From Siphonodentalium dalli (lineage: Eukaryota > Mollusca > Scaphopoda > Gadilida > Siphonodentaliidae), in NCBI GenBank assembly GCA_032622095.1, contig CP136064.1:143981954-144045953 (forward strand): DNA of 64,000 nt, read 5' to 3'. A model generated the notes under the pieces. The model was not told where the DNA came from. It saw nothing but the letters and a program-made list of their open reading frames with translations, and did no database searches. Shown here piece after piece: positions 1 through 11,343 of the stretch (its first letter is position 1; the number at the start of each line of letters is the position of its first letter). A program made the translations under genes and the position numbers.

Positions 1-620
1 TAAGTAAAATAAAATAGAAAAATTGGCCATGCAAGCAGGGGGGGGGGGGGGGGGGGGGGTCGGAAAAAAAATTCAGGCACGTATGGCATTTTTTCCCTTT
101 CAATCATTTTTTGTACCCACCCACCCCCACTGCCAAATTTCTTTCCGTTTTCGGCAGTTTTTTCCGACCATTTTTTGACACCCACCCCCCCCTTTTAACA
201 CTAAAACAGAGATTTGCGGGGGGAAATTCACTGTAAACAGCTGTATATGAATTTCTGTGCATACTATTTATCATGGATGTTAACATGGGCATGTAAATAG
301 GAATGAGTCATTTTGAGGTCATTCGGCAAAAAAAACATGGCTGCCAGTGGCCATCTTGGATTTCAAAATTTGCAACAAAATACAACACGATAACTGCCTG
401 CAGTCAGTTGACCAGTTAGAATTACATTATTTCTCTCATTCAAAGTGGTTTTGAAGCCCAACTCATTGCCAAAACACTAAAAAACAGCAGGACATTTTGT
501 TTTTAGTTGCGGAAAAAATTGCTTGTTGGTGGCTTTGACCACCCACCCACCCCGGCATATGGCCGGAAAAAAAAAATTCAGCCCCCCCTATGCAAGTACT
601 TGTCCCATGTATCTACTATC
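1..620. repeat. M1-family repeat fragment with a 22-G run
   Basis: The stretch opens with an uninterrupted run of 22 G (38-59). Positions 250-540 match the M1 repeat seen again at 11.3-12.3 kb and 15.4-16.1 kb: a phrase for a 'catggatgttaacat' block, then 'gagtcattttgaggtcatt', then a 'catggctgccagtggccat' block. A similar G- or C-run next to 'cggaaaaaa' and 'attcag' occurs at both ends (about 55-75 and 560-590), suggesting related termini. No gene is visible; the short ORFs are low-complexity. Confidence 0.55.
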
Positions 621-689
621 TAGCTACTAACTATAGCAAGGGCGATTTTTATCTCACAGATTTTTGGTAATGGGCAGGTGGTGGGTGGT

Positions 690-1230
690 CATTTTCAGAT
701 GAGTGATTTAACATCATAACTTGAACAAATATCAACTGATTTGTTGATATTTGATATATGAAACTTGCTCATTAATGCTCAACAATGTCTTGATCGAGTT
801 TGAAAACCAGTCAGGTATGTGAAGCACAGCCCTTAATTAGTTAATTTTTAATAGTGCCATAACTTGAAAAAAATTAATCAACTGATTTTGTTATATTCGG
901 TATATGAGACTCGATTAATAATGTCTTGTTCGAATTCAAAGTCTACTAATATGGTTTATAAGCATTCTTTCTCTATTTCTATAGATTACATGTATCTCAT
1001 CCTGTTTTTTTGAAGATATCCTACAAGCTATCCAACAGTGAACAGAATTTAGATCCTACTCAGGCTACTGGTAACTCTTAAGAAGAATTAGGATAGATGA
1101 AACAGTAACTATTAAGGTTATGGATCTACCACAGGTAACTTGAATTTTTAGCTGCATTAATTTTAGACTTATTTTAGTTCAACTGAGAAATTGTTATGAC
1201 TGCTTGTCCAGGCAACATAACTTGAAAGAA
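690..1230. repeat. M3-family degenerate tandem repeat
   Basis: Two diverged copies of a roughly 120-bp block read 'cataacttgaac..atc-aactgatt', then a 'tatatgaaact' segment, then 'gagtttgaaaaccag' and 'cagcccttaattag'. The same block recurs at 3924-4520. No coding signal. Confidence 0.5.
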
Positions 1231-1343
1231 TTGTGTGGTATAGCATGATACTAGGTGATTTCAACTGATTTGGGACCAATACCAACACGAACCGATGGGT
1301 GGTATTGGTCCTGTTGAGTCTTGTATCATGCTATAACACACAA
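1231..1343. repeat. Foldback hairpin, about 113 bp
   Basis: The arms 'ttgtgtggtatagcatgata' (1231-1250) and its near-exact reverse complement (1324-1343) enclose a second inverted pair, 'gggaccaatacca' and 'tggtattggtcct'. Almost the whole segment can fold on itself. It is compatible with a tiny MITE or an RNA hairpin; no flanking duplication was confirmed. Confidence 0.6.
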
Positions 1344-1861
1344 CCCAAGACACTGTAACATTTTTACCATGTTGACAATTCTAACCAATTGGGAAAAAAT
1401 GCTCCATCTGTGAGTTTGCATGCCAAAAGTTACATTTTGAACGAATCTGATAACATTACTCTTACATGCCTTTAGAATAATCATGATGGCCCAATGATGA
1501 ATTTTGTTTACATGATTCCAAATGATAACAACCAAGATCAGAATAATAATTGAGGTCTGTTGGATTGGGAAGAAGATGTTAAAGCTTTCAGAGGGGTAGT
1601 TGTGGAAAATGTTTTCTGTATAATTCCAAGTGATGTCCACCAAGATGACTTGGATAAGAAAAAAAAATCTATATTTTTTTGCCAACTCTTTCCACGATGG
1701 GAGGTGGAAGTGGGTTGAGATATTTAGGCCAGCCCCGTCTTTTAACCAGAGTTATCCCACTTTATATTTATATGTAATTTTATGCCCATTAGTGTGGTAA
1801 CTTTATAACAAATGTCAGCTAATTAAATTCATATTTGGTTTATCGATCTTTCACAACAATA
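1344..1861. other. Unassigned AT-rich sequence running into M3 repeat
   Basis: No gene supported. A minus-strand reading frame at 1326-1685 is hydrophobic but has no recognisable domain and overlaps the hairpin, so I do not call it. The last about 60 bases are the M3 block that is interrupted at 1861 by the TIR element. Confidence 0.4.
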
Positions 1862-3921
1862 GCAAGTTTGCGATACCCATCCGACGGGTACGGGTAAATC
1901 GGTGAACATCGTCACGGTCTTTTGTGTACTTTCAATGCAGCTAATAAAGCGATGGCGATTTGGAACGGGTAGATGTGTCCTGTTGACCGGTAACCTTTCA
2001 CTACGATTTTCTCACTCAAAGGTTCACGAATTACATGAAATTCCAGTCAGCTATGCGTTAACCTATTTATTGCAAGATGTCATGAGCAAACATCATTGAT
2101 AAAGTTGTAATTTTAAGCCAGGTTTTATGTTCAAATTCTCGAGGCGGCTTCTAGCACTTAGATAAATACGGAAGGTCGATCATTTCACTGACAACTTTTT
2201 TCACGCTTTAATGACAGGTTGTCGTTAATAGAGTGAGTAGATAGCGCTGTAGACACAGTCTCGACCCATTGCAGGGACGTGACTATATATGGTCTCTGCG
2301 TAAGGAGGGGTGTCCACCTTCGAATTTCCAACTACACCCCATGAACCATATCAAATTCACAAGTGGGGGGGGGGGGGATAATCCACTGGGTCGACCATTC
2401 AGTACAAGAAAATGTGTAGATCTGAGCCTGAAAAATCCTAATATCTAGTGGTCTAACGCCATGCAAATTCACCCAGATTTGTTTTTTCTTAAATTAATTA
2501 TCAGTTTCTGACTGACCACTGGGGAGGGACCGTGACACACCGGATCGACCATGCTTCGGCCAGGTGTGAGAAATTTTTGAAATCTGAACTTGAAATTTGC
2601 TAAATCCTAACATCCAGACTGGCATCAAGCTTTCCAATTGTTGTAAATTTTGAGACCTGACACCTCCCCCCCCAAAGCTTGGAAAATTTCCGACAGTATC
2701 TGATAGCCATTTCAGTCCAATTTGTTTACTAATACTAGGAAAATATGCAAATGTTGGTCGAAAAACTACAAATTCTCCAGTAATAATTTTTTGGAAAATC
2801 AAACTACGAGAACAATTTCAACCTATTGTTGGTGTGAAATTTCCGACAAATGTTGTGTCAGGTATATCACATTTCCAACAGTTGAACATTTGACCAAAGT
2901 TGGGGGGCGAGACACCCCTGTCGTCAAGTCCCTGTGTCAACCCTTTAGTTTCTTTATCGTATATAATTGGGGACTGATTTCTCATTTTAATATATATTTA
3001 CCATCTGAACGGACATGACGCATTTGAACCACAATACTTGTGTATATTGTAGCGGGGATAATATAGGTCGCTAAAGACACGAAATACCTGTACACACTCT
3101 GCAAAATCTAAGTATAATCATAACGAGTTTCAGCTGTTTTCTGTGTTTCGCACAGAAGTGAAGCAAACGCTCTTTATTCAATACATTAAAATAAACAGAC
3201 TACATTTTAACACCTTTTATGCTTCCTAGTTTAATTTTTCAAACCTACCTCCGGGTTTAGATCCCGACAAAAATCCCAATTCTTGGGATAAATATTCCCT
3301 TGTCCCGACCCTTCGATCTGTTGAGGGATTCCAAACCAAAGATTACTTAATATGACTAAATATTCCCTAACTAAAATAAGGGACACATTCGGTCTTATAT
3401 CTGACTGAAAGTACATGCACGACATTATTAGACCCTGGGTCTAAAACAATACATTTTATACCGATTATTGGTTGGAAAAATTAACGTAATTATAAATTTG
3501 AGCTATCATAATCTATTTTCTAAGTCTGAAAATTCCAACCGATTTATAGTCAACACTCAATCGGTCTAGGACTTATATAATCCAATTGTTGAAAATGTTA
3601 TCAAGATGAGTGAAAGAAAAGCACCAACCCCTTCCAACTGCCGCCGCGTCCTTGATGACAGCAACTGATTATCCTGAGGCCCGCCCATCTAATATAAATA
3701 CAAATTTCCAACAATCAATAACGGTAAGTATAACATCGGCAAATAAAGTGAATGCGAATAACAATCTATCTATATTATAATATCTGTTTTGTTGCAGTTG
3801 GCTCACCATACATTACCAGTCTATGTGATGAATTCTACCCGTAAAACAGTTTGCGATTACAAAACGTGTACCGGTACGGGTAGCTACCCGTACCCGTACC
3901 GGTTTGAAATTGCAAACTCGC
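1862..3921. mobile_element. Nested TIR DNA element, about 2.06 kb, TA-flanked
   Basis: The left end 'GCAAGTTTGCGATAC' and the reverse complement of the right end, 'GCGAGTTTGCAATTTC', form imperfect terminal repeats, each followed inward by CGGGTACGGGTA-type sequence. Both outer flanks are TA. The outer sequence joins across the element to give one M3 repeat block ('ttcacaacaata' then 'gtgtcttgattgag'), which supports an insertion. The interior shows no transposase; frames at 2494-2802 and 2722-3018 lack recognisable domains. TA flanks fit Tc1/mariner-like elements, but superfamily assignment is inference. Confidence 0.6.
3870..3903. repeat. Palindromic GGGTAC cluster in the right TIR
   Basis: A 22-bp perfect palindrome (3873-3894, centre TAGCTA) is built from GGTACGGG and its complement, followed by one extra CGTACCGGT. 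The left TIR carries related GACGGGTACGGGTA at about 1883-1896. Could form a strong hairpin. Confidence 0.75.
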
Positions 3922-3923
3922 TA

Positions 3924-4530
3924 GTGTCTTGATTGAGTTAAACAACCAGTTTTGTCCTTGTCCAATTTGTTTTACCTGAGTTACAGCCCTTAGTTTATCT
4001 CTTTTGAGCAATTTTGGGGAAATTTATGTCTGATGCACGATAACTTGAACAAACTTCAACTGATTCCATTCTTATTGGGTGTATGGATCTTTTACAACAA
4101 TATCCTGAACGAGTTCGAAAACCAAATTTGTCCGACATTTTTTACCTGCGTTATGGCCCCTAGATTGTCTATTTTAGCAATTTTATGACTGTTAGCACGG
4201 AAATTTCAACTGTATCCATTCATATTGAGTGTATGGATCTTTCACAGCAATATCATGATTGAGTTCGAAAACCAGGTTTGTCCGATTATTTTTACGGCCC
4301 TAGTTTGTTTATTGTCAGCAAGTTTATGACCATTTGCGTGATAACTTGAAGAAACTTTCAACTGATTCCATTCATATTGGGTATATGGACCTTTCACAAC
4401 TATAATCAATATCTCGGTTGAGTTCAAAAACCGGGTTTGTCCAATTTTTTTACCTGAGTTATGACCCTTAATTCTGAGTTATGATTCTGAAGGGGGAAAA
4501 AAACCCGGATTGGAGCCATCTTTGATGAGC
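3924..4530. repeat. M3-family tandem repeat, about four copies
   Basis: Successive diverged copies of about 120 bp carry 'aacttgaacaaacttcaactgattcc', cut here into 'aacttgaacaaact' and 'tcaactgattcc', then 'gtatggatcttt', 'gagttcgaaaacc' and 'tttttacctgagttatg'. It continues the repeat that was split by the 1862-3921 element. Confidence 0.6.
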
Positions 4531-4568
4531 AACCCTAGTTTTGTCATCCTTGGGTGGGAGTATTTATA

Positions 4569-5248
4569 CAGTTAAACTTCGTTAAGTCAAATTGCAAGGG
4601 ACCGTTGGATTACTTCGAGTTATCCGAGTGTTCGACTTAACTGTTTTGACCATTTGGTGACCACAAATTCCAACCAGTTGAATTCATATCGATCCGATAT
4701 GGCCCATGATTGCTGCATCAGTGTCATGGCATCGAGAACATTCAAATTGAGTTCAGCCTTCTTGTCAATAGCATTTCTTCGTTTGGAACATTGTTTTCGT
4801 TTTGGGAAGACATGACTGAATGAAATTATTCTCTGTATCAGGCCGTTTAAATATGGTTTTCATTTCGCTTGTCAACACTACTAATCCTCACAGGGGAAAT
4901 TGACCCCCACACCTCGTTAATATGTTAAATAAACAATGCATTAGGATAAATAAAGACTCCAGGAAACTTCACATCTTTTTAGGGTAATAAATAGAAGCAC
5001 ACTGAGTTATAATCACATGGCGATGCGTCGCCGACGGCGCTTCGACTTAACCATAGTAATTAGTGTTATAATCTGGCTGGTGGAACTAAATTTCGTTTCG
5101 ACTTAAGCGGAATTTCGACTTATCCACCTTCGACTTAACCGTAATTATTCTAATGGCTTTGCTCACAAGCTCAGCCGGGACCAGGCGATGGCTTCGACTT
5201 AAGTGGGGTATTCGAGTTACCGACGTTCGAATTAACAAAGTTTAACTG
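4569..5248. mobile_element. pogo/Tigger-like non-autonomous element
   Basis: Terminal inverted repeats CAGTTAAACTTCGTTAA (left) and the complement of TTAACAAAGTTTAACTG (right) are flanked on each side by the dinucleotide TA, the target duplication expected for Tc1/mariner/pogo transposons. CAGT-started TIRs with AACTTCGTTA resemble the Tigger/pogo group. At 680 bp without a DDE ORF it is a MITE. The interior repeats TTCGACTTAA or close variants many times (about 4635, 5039, 5097, 5112, 5130, 5192), echoing the TIR. Confidence 0.75.
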
Positions 5249-5424
5249 TACTTAATGGTATGCCTGGAATCTCGCTGATTTTGTTTGTTATTATCACAGG
5301 TTGAAAAACTTTTTCTCAGAGTTGTTAGTTGAAAAGTTGCAAAAATAAACAAATTACTGTTTTATCACGGCTGCCTGGATATCTTCATCACACATCATCC
5401 TGCCTAACTGGGAATTATATCATA

Positions 5425-6043
5425 CTAGCTGGTGGACCCGACTTCGTCCGGGCTGTTTCCCCTCTGCTTTCTGGCGAATGCGCGATTTGCCCTTGAATTG
5501 ATCATTTTGAAGGTCAAGGTCAGGTCAGGTCGGGGTCACGATTCGACCCATCCAAAACACTCCTCGGACAAAAGTAACCGTATGTACCAAATTTCGTCAA
5601 AATACCGTCAAAATTTGCAATTTGATCTTGAATTGAGCATTTTGAAGGTCAGGTCGGTGTCATGATTTGACCCGTCCAAAACACTCCTCGAACAAAAGTA
5701 GCCCTAGGTCTCAAATTCATCAAAATTTGTCTGTTTTACCCAATTTGACCTTGAATTGAACTTTGAAGGTCAAGATCAGGTCGGGGTCACGATTTGACCC
5801 GTTCAAAAGACTCCCCGGACAAAGGTACCTATAGGTATCAAATTTCGTCTAAATCTGTCCCGATTTGACCTTGAATTGACATTTTTGAAGGTCAAGGTCA
5901 GGTCATTGTCACGATTTGACCCATCCAAAATATTCCCCGGACAAAAGTAACCCTAGGTATCAAATTTCGTCAAAATCCGTCAGGCAGTTTTCCCGGCCAT
6001 AGCTAACAAACAAACAGACAGAAGTCCCAAAATATATATTAGA
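5425..6043 (-). mobile_element. Complete non-autonomous Helitron, E family
   Basis: Read on the minus strand it begins A|TCTAATATATATTTTGGG (TC at 6043-6042, preceded by A) and ends with the hairpin CCCGGACGAAGTCGGG, then TCCACCAG and CTAG, followed by T (5424). This is the Helitron arrangement: 5' TC, short 3' hairpin, CTRR, insertion between A and T, no target duplication. The 619-bp interior is about four imperfect copies of a 120-135-bp unit with CTTGAATTGA (near 5493, 5628, 5752, 5871), 'ggtcaaggtcaggtc', and 'caaatttcgtcaaaatc'. It encodes no protein, so it is non-autonomous. Confidence 0.8.
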
Positions 6044-6700
6044 TCTTGTATCTTTTCACACATAAACATGAACTCAGTGATTTTTTCTTCTCAATGTAAT
6101 AGATACAGAAACATTTTTTGGGTTGGTGCAGAAATATACCACTTATATATATAGGCATTTCTTTGACACAAGGAATCTAATGCTATGGACTAGAGTTGTC
6201 GAAGAGCACAACAATTTGTAACAAATTTATTGACGCTGACATCAACCACATGTATATTAAGAATTTAAGAGGATATCTCGTGATTTGAGTGCACAAAAAC
6301 AATTATCTCATTGAGGAAAGTAGACAAATGTTTATTTTCCTGAGTGAAAATGTTTGGTATCAAAAACAGTAAAGTTTAATCAATTGTTTTTGTTTTTATT
6401 TATTTGTTCAACAGTAATTATTTAAATAGAGATTAATGTGAAGGCACATACATGAAGGTAACATGATGGATCTTTGAAATTGTGTTGTACATCTATTTGG
6501 TTTCCTAACTCTCTACACAAGCACTATACTCTATAGGATATCTCATTTTTATACTCGTAATGGTCCGCTTCATAAGTTATTTGCAACAGTTAATTTACTG
6601 GACTGGATTGAATTTCTGAATCAAAGAGTCCACAATATAAACATGCTTCTTTAATGACCCAAGACTTTGTGGTGATCTATAATTCACTCATGTTATTCTT
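6044..6700. other. AT-rich sequence with no recognised feature
   Basis: No ORF, hairpin or repeat match that I can support. Confidence 0.4.
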
Positions 6701-8300
6701 ACAACAACTTCTTCTCAAATTTCATTGTGCCGAATGGGTTCATATTTAGTACAAAGGGTCTTTGGGGGACTGTTATTCAGATTTGTTCAAATGAGGTCAC
6801 TGGGTCGAATGTGGGCGGAGCCAGTGACATAACTAAAAAAAAAAAAAATTAAACAAAAAATAAGCATGTTATAAAATTTGAAAAAAAGTGACACCATTAT
6901 AACATCTGCAGAGTTATGAAACTTTAATCTTCTGAAATTACAGAAATATTCCATTACCCATCCCCCTCCCACATGGCCCAGACCCACCCAGCAGTGGCCT
7001 ACACCCAACCAACATCCCTTCCAACGGATATCATTTCCAGCTTCCAACATTAATACCTGTTCTATTAAAGTTGCAGATATCTCTTTGTGGATAGACAGAG
7101 AGAAACACAGGTCATTAATCTAGATTAGAAAAAAATGTCGCTGACAGCTTGTATAAACATACTGCTAGCAATTTAAACAAACTGCCTGAATTTAGTGTGT
7201 CTGACATTTGCAGGTCAGAGAATCATTAATAAGAGGCACAATCTATCATGTATTGTTCAACAGGGCAAATAGGATGTCTGTCATTTGCAGAATGAGGTCC
7301 CCAGAGGGTGAATTTAGTGATGCTATCCCACACAGCAGGCTATCATCACCAAATTCACCCTCTGGAGATTGCAGAAGATAAAATTCATAATTGAGGTGTC
7401 CAATGGGTGAACATAAACTTCAACTGAGGAACTTCAATCTTATCCTAGGTCTGCCATAGCAGTTGAGGGCTTAGCAGAATGAGGTCCCCAGAGGGTGAAT
7501 TAAGTGATGCTAGCCCACTGTGCAGCATAGCGTCACTAAAATCATCCTCTGGGGGGACCTCATTCCGTAGATGACAGACACACTATCACACTATTTCAAG
7601 GCTTGATTGTATAATACATTGTGTTGCTTGAGGCCATGCAGATACAATGTAGGAATAGGCACACTATTTGCAGGCTTGCTCCTTTGGTGATTGTGGTTCA
7701 GATTTGTTCAACCAGGGTCACCAGGTCAAGTGGGTGCAAGGCCAGCTACATTACTCTTTCTCTACATAGTAATTCATGATGTGTCTTCTATGCAAGAATT
7801 GAACGGCCTATTTTGCTTATATTTGGTATGAAATTACCTTGGGTGACAGATTTGTGAAAATGGGATCACAAAGTCAAATAAGGGCAGAGCCAGAGACTTA
7901 ACTATTTCACTACATAGTATTTCTTAAAATATGTTTGCAAGAACTAGTTGGCTTAATTAGCATGGAATGTTCTTCCTTGACTGCAATTCAGATTTTTTTT
8001 AAATGGGGTCACTTGGTCAAATAGGGGCCAAACGAAGGACAGTTTCACTCTTAATATGCTTCCTTCACAAGGACCATCAGGTCTATTTTACTGATATTTA
8101 TGATATGTATGAAGGGTTCTTTGGTGTCTGGGATTCAAATTTATTTAGATGGGGTCACCAGGTTAAATAGGGTGGGACCAGGGACGTAACTGTATTAAAT
8201 TTATCTTACATATAGTATGGAGGATCCTTTAGTGACTGAGATTCAGATTTGTTAACATGAGGTCAACCTGTTAAGGAATGACAGGCTATGGGGAGTTAAC
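6700..8300. repeat. M2-family tandem repeat, about 1.6 kb
   Basis: Diverged copies of a block of about 120 bp: 'gggttcatatttggta', 'gggtcctttgg-gactg', 'ttcagatttgttcaaatg', 'ggtcactgggtcaaat', then 'gagccagggacataact'. The same repeat is seen at 14848-15420, 29863-30400 and 30781-31430. The double hairpin at 7276-7580 lies inside it. Confidence 0.65.
7276..7580. repeat. Double hairpin element (GAGGTCCCCAGAGGGTGAAT)
   Basis: Two consecutive foldbacks (about 7290-7375 and 7475-7570) each pair AATGAGGTCCCCAGAGGGTG with its complement around a short centre containing a GATGCTA/TAGC core. The outermost arms are also inverted: TGTCTGTCATTTGCAG (7276) against CCGTAGATGACAGACA (about 7565-7580). 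A third copy is at 20044-20150. Looks like a small MITE family that has duplicated locally. Confidence 0.65.
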
Positions 8301-8800
8301 ACTTTTGTGTCTAATAAAATCATTGAAATACCAAATTCATAAAAAACATCTACCTTGAAACCACCTGACTGATTAATCTGACATACATGTATGTGTCTTG
8401 GGTCCATGGATAATTGGGCTTCAAACATGTCTAAATGTTTTTGGAAAAAGGCACTGGTGAGATTGGAAATTTCCAACAATTGAGAAAGTTTGAGGTGTCA
8501 GTTTTGAAATTCCAACCTACGACTTGGGAGTCTGTAGCCCGGTCAAAGGGGACTTGTTGAGCTGGAGGAGCGGGTGATCAGTAGTGTACAGTTGGTAATT
8601 TCAAGGTGGATTTTCACCAATCTACATATGTGAAGTCTCTCTAGCCACATATCCTGTTTAGAGCTATTTCTTTTAAAGTGATTATGAAAAGTTCTGACTG
8701 TTGTAGTCTCCAGCGTCCCAGTCTTATCAGTCTTTGCAGTCTGGTGAGCTACCCCACAGTCATTGACTGTCTTGTTATGTTTTATCCTACTATTTTAACA
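8300..8800. repeat. M2 downstream module and tail
   Basis: Contains 'attggaaatttccaacaa', 'gaaattccaacctacgac', then 'aaaagttctgactgttgtag', 'cagtcttatcagtc', and 'cattgactgtcttgtt'. The same ordered modules follow M2 at 31590-31925, and the tail alone occurs at 9138-9190 and 20840-20975. The order is therefore a property of a roughly 2-kb repeat, not of a gene. Confidence 0.6.
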
Positions 8801-9199
8801 TTTAAATTTGAGTATGAACTACCTGTAGAATTTAGTTCCTGATAACATTCACTTAATTCAAATAAATCGTCTGAGGAATGTCAGTGTTATACATTTTATA
8901 TGTCTTCCAACACATGTACACATGTGGTGCACATATTAAATGTCAACACATGAATCTCATATCAGGTTTGCTCAAATTGGGTTGGTTATTCAAGAAGGGG
9001 AAGTCCTTGCAGATTTAATACTCTGCCTTCAAATTAATTGAATCAAGAATATGTATGTACATGTATGTCACTGTGAACACTTTAATTTCTAAGCTGAGTG
9101 TATGATTCTAACTATTTATTTTGAAGTAAATTTGACAAGTACTGACTGTTGTAGTCTTCATAGTGCCAGTCTTCTCAGTTTTCATATTGAATTGTAAAT

Positions 9200-10200
9200 T
9201 GGGCAATGTTGTCAGGCACTTATTTGATAAGTGTTCTGAATAAATATTTATGCATGCCATTACACAATAAAAATTCATGTTATTTTATTATGTGGCTGAA
9301 ACTGGCTCCATATTTAGTGTCGGATCGGCCTGCAGCCCATTTGTGCACTAAGTGCATACATAGAGGATCTCTAATGAGTCGCAATTTTATATGAAATTTA
9401 TTAACCGAGCTAAAACTCGACTCAAATAAAAAATTTGTGGACAAGGTTCATAAATTTTGTAAATAAATTGGATGAATTCGAGATCCATTCTATCACATAA
9501 TTGCATTTTAGCAAGGAAAACGATCTCGAAATGCCTGGGGTTAAATTTGTTTTTTTATTTCTTTACCACAACCAAAGAAACCTTCAAGAAAAAATATAGT
9601 TCCATTTTGAATGCGTCTTTTCTTGCTGACAAAATTGTTCAACCACCATTATCACCAATGTTTATCTCACAGTCAACACTAAATAACACAACACAAATTG
9701 AATATCATAATTATATTATAATTAACATAATAATAAAGTTCTGGCATTGATATCGACATCATTGAACGGAGCTCTTATGTCATTGCGCATGGGAATTATA
9801 CATGTGTGTCTTACTAAAAAATATGAGATCGGATTTAGGGGCTACTGTGTGATAAATTTTGATCTTAGACACACTCTTTCTCTGGGAGCCTTTATTCAAC
9901 CGCAGCCTCTTTGTGCACTTTTAGCACAATTTGTTCGTTTAATCATTTTGATTTAAAAAAAATAATTATTTAAAAGTTGAAAAAAATATTGAATTTATAA
10001 TTATTTTTTATGTTGAAGTCAAAACCCATTTTTTTTTTAAATTAAGTTTATTTTTTTTTTTAAATCAAAATTTCGATAAAATAACGGCATTACAACATCC
10101 GATGTGGTACCCCCGGGTTACCACAACAAATCTGGTTGAATCGATCATAGGGGTCTGGGAGAAAAGTCATTGACAGCCAGAGAGATCCTACTCTTTTTAT
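9200..10200. other. AT-rich intergenic stretch, no gene recognised
   Basis: Short frames (9472-9750, 9747-9956) have no recognisable domains and extreme AT bias. 9955-10080 is dominated by A/T runs; 10197-10215 is a (TA)n run next to a Helitron 3' end. Confidence 0.4.
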
Positions 10201-10216
10201 ATATATATATATATTA

Positions 10217-10395
10217 CTAGAAGGTGACCCGACTTCGTCCGGGCTTTGTCCTTGAATTGTCCATTTTGAAGGTCAAGTGGGGTCACGATTTGACCAGTCC
10301 AAAACACTGCCCGGACAAAAGTACCCGACAAACGTGCCCGTCGAAATCCATCCGGTTTTACCCGATTTGACATTGAATTGATCATTTTGGGATTT
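10217..10395 (-). mobile_element. Helitron 3'-end fragment, E family
   Basis: On the minus strand it ends CCCGGACGAAGTCGGG, TCACCTT, CTAG, then T, like the complete copy at 5425-6043. Only about 180 bp are recognisable; similarity stops after 'gacattgaattgatcatttt', so the 5' part has been lost or replaced by unrelated sequence. Confidence 0.7.
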
Positions 10396-10662
10396 GACAG
10401 AGATGTCCACATTGAATGTGCAACTGCACACCTTGAACCATGCCAAATATCCAAGTCTATGAAATTCCTTTGCACCCCATCGCACTTGGGTTGGAAATTT
10501 CCAACTATCTCAAGCTTTACCGCTGTTGTAAATTTCAGTGAAAGTAGGAAAATGTTAAACTTTTGGCCTAAAACAACAAATTGCACTGAATCATGCCAAA
10601 TTCAACGCAAATTTGATTTAATATTTTGACAAAACACGCTGACGTCATGATAATACAAATAT

Positions 10663-10924
10663 TTAAAATAAAAGAAAACATAAATAATAATTAGAAGTAG
10701 AATAGCATTGGTGTCTTCGAATCCATGCCTGATCGACAGTGCAAGTGTCTTTTGTGTGGCAGCAACTTTTGATATGACAAAAATAGCGATTACACTCAGG
10801 TGGTTGAATGCAATATTGACACTTTTTCTTCTCTGAACTGATTTTATCCTCTGGACTAGCTGAAGTTGATGGGGGGGGGGGTAAACTATTACTATTAATT
10901 GTTAGTTGTGAGAAAATGATGCAA
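10663..10924 (-). pseudogene. Cys-rich ORF fragment, function unknown
   Basis: An open minus-strand frame, uninterrupted for about 85 codons but without a start Met, reads a Ser/Pro-rich stretch (STSASPEDKISSEKKK) and then a Cys/His cluster, CQYC, five residues, ECNRYFCH, then CCH and TKDTC, before stopping at 10665. The spacing suggests a metal-binding module such as the Cys-rich tails found on some transposases, including piggyBac types; that assignment is a guess. The frame crosses an 11-G homopolymer (about 10871-10881) and meets a stop upstream, so it is either a terminal exon or a relic. Confidence 0.3.
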
Positions 10925-11343
10925 ATTTATATTTCAGGTTCTGAGTCTTCTGACATTTCACGTGGTAAGGATTGAGGCCCATTTCAGAGGCAGGAGGGGA
11001 TGTGTGGCATAACTTCTAAAATAACAAAATGAAAATCAGCCAACACCAGCTTCACCAGCTCCAATGAAGATTTTTCTCAGTTTCTATATAAGACTGTGAC
11101 ATTGGTCAAGACAGATAAATGGTTGCAAAGACACAGTTAAAGAAAAAAATGAGAACAAAACTTTCTCAAGAGAAGACACCACCTAAGGCTGTGTAAAAGA
11201 CAAAGTTATGATTCATCCTTCTCCTATACCCCACTTCAATGCAAAGGATTTGCAAAGTTTGGTGCGAGATATAGAAATTAGTTCTGTCGGTCTTGTGCAT
11301 ATGTCTGTTAGGAAATATTTTGCTCTATTTTGTTTAGGTGCAA
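10925..11343. other. No supported feature
   Basis: Unique-looking AT-rich sequence. A minus-strand frame at 11213-11455 runs into the adjacent M1 repeat and is not called. Confidence 0.35.

Noticed and set aside
1326-1685. 119-residue hydrophobic minus-strand frame
   Set aside because: Overlaps the 1231-1343 hairpin, has no recognisable family, and its composition follows the AT-rich DNA.
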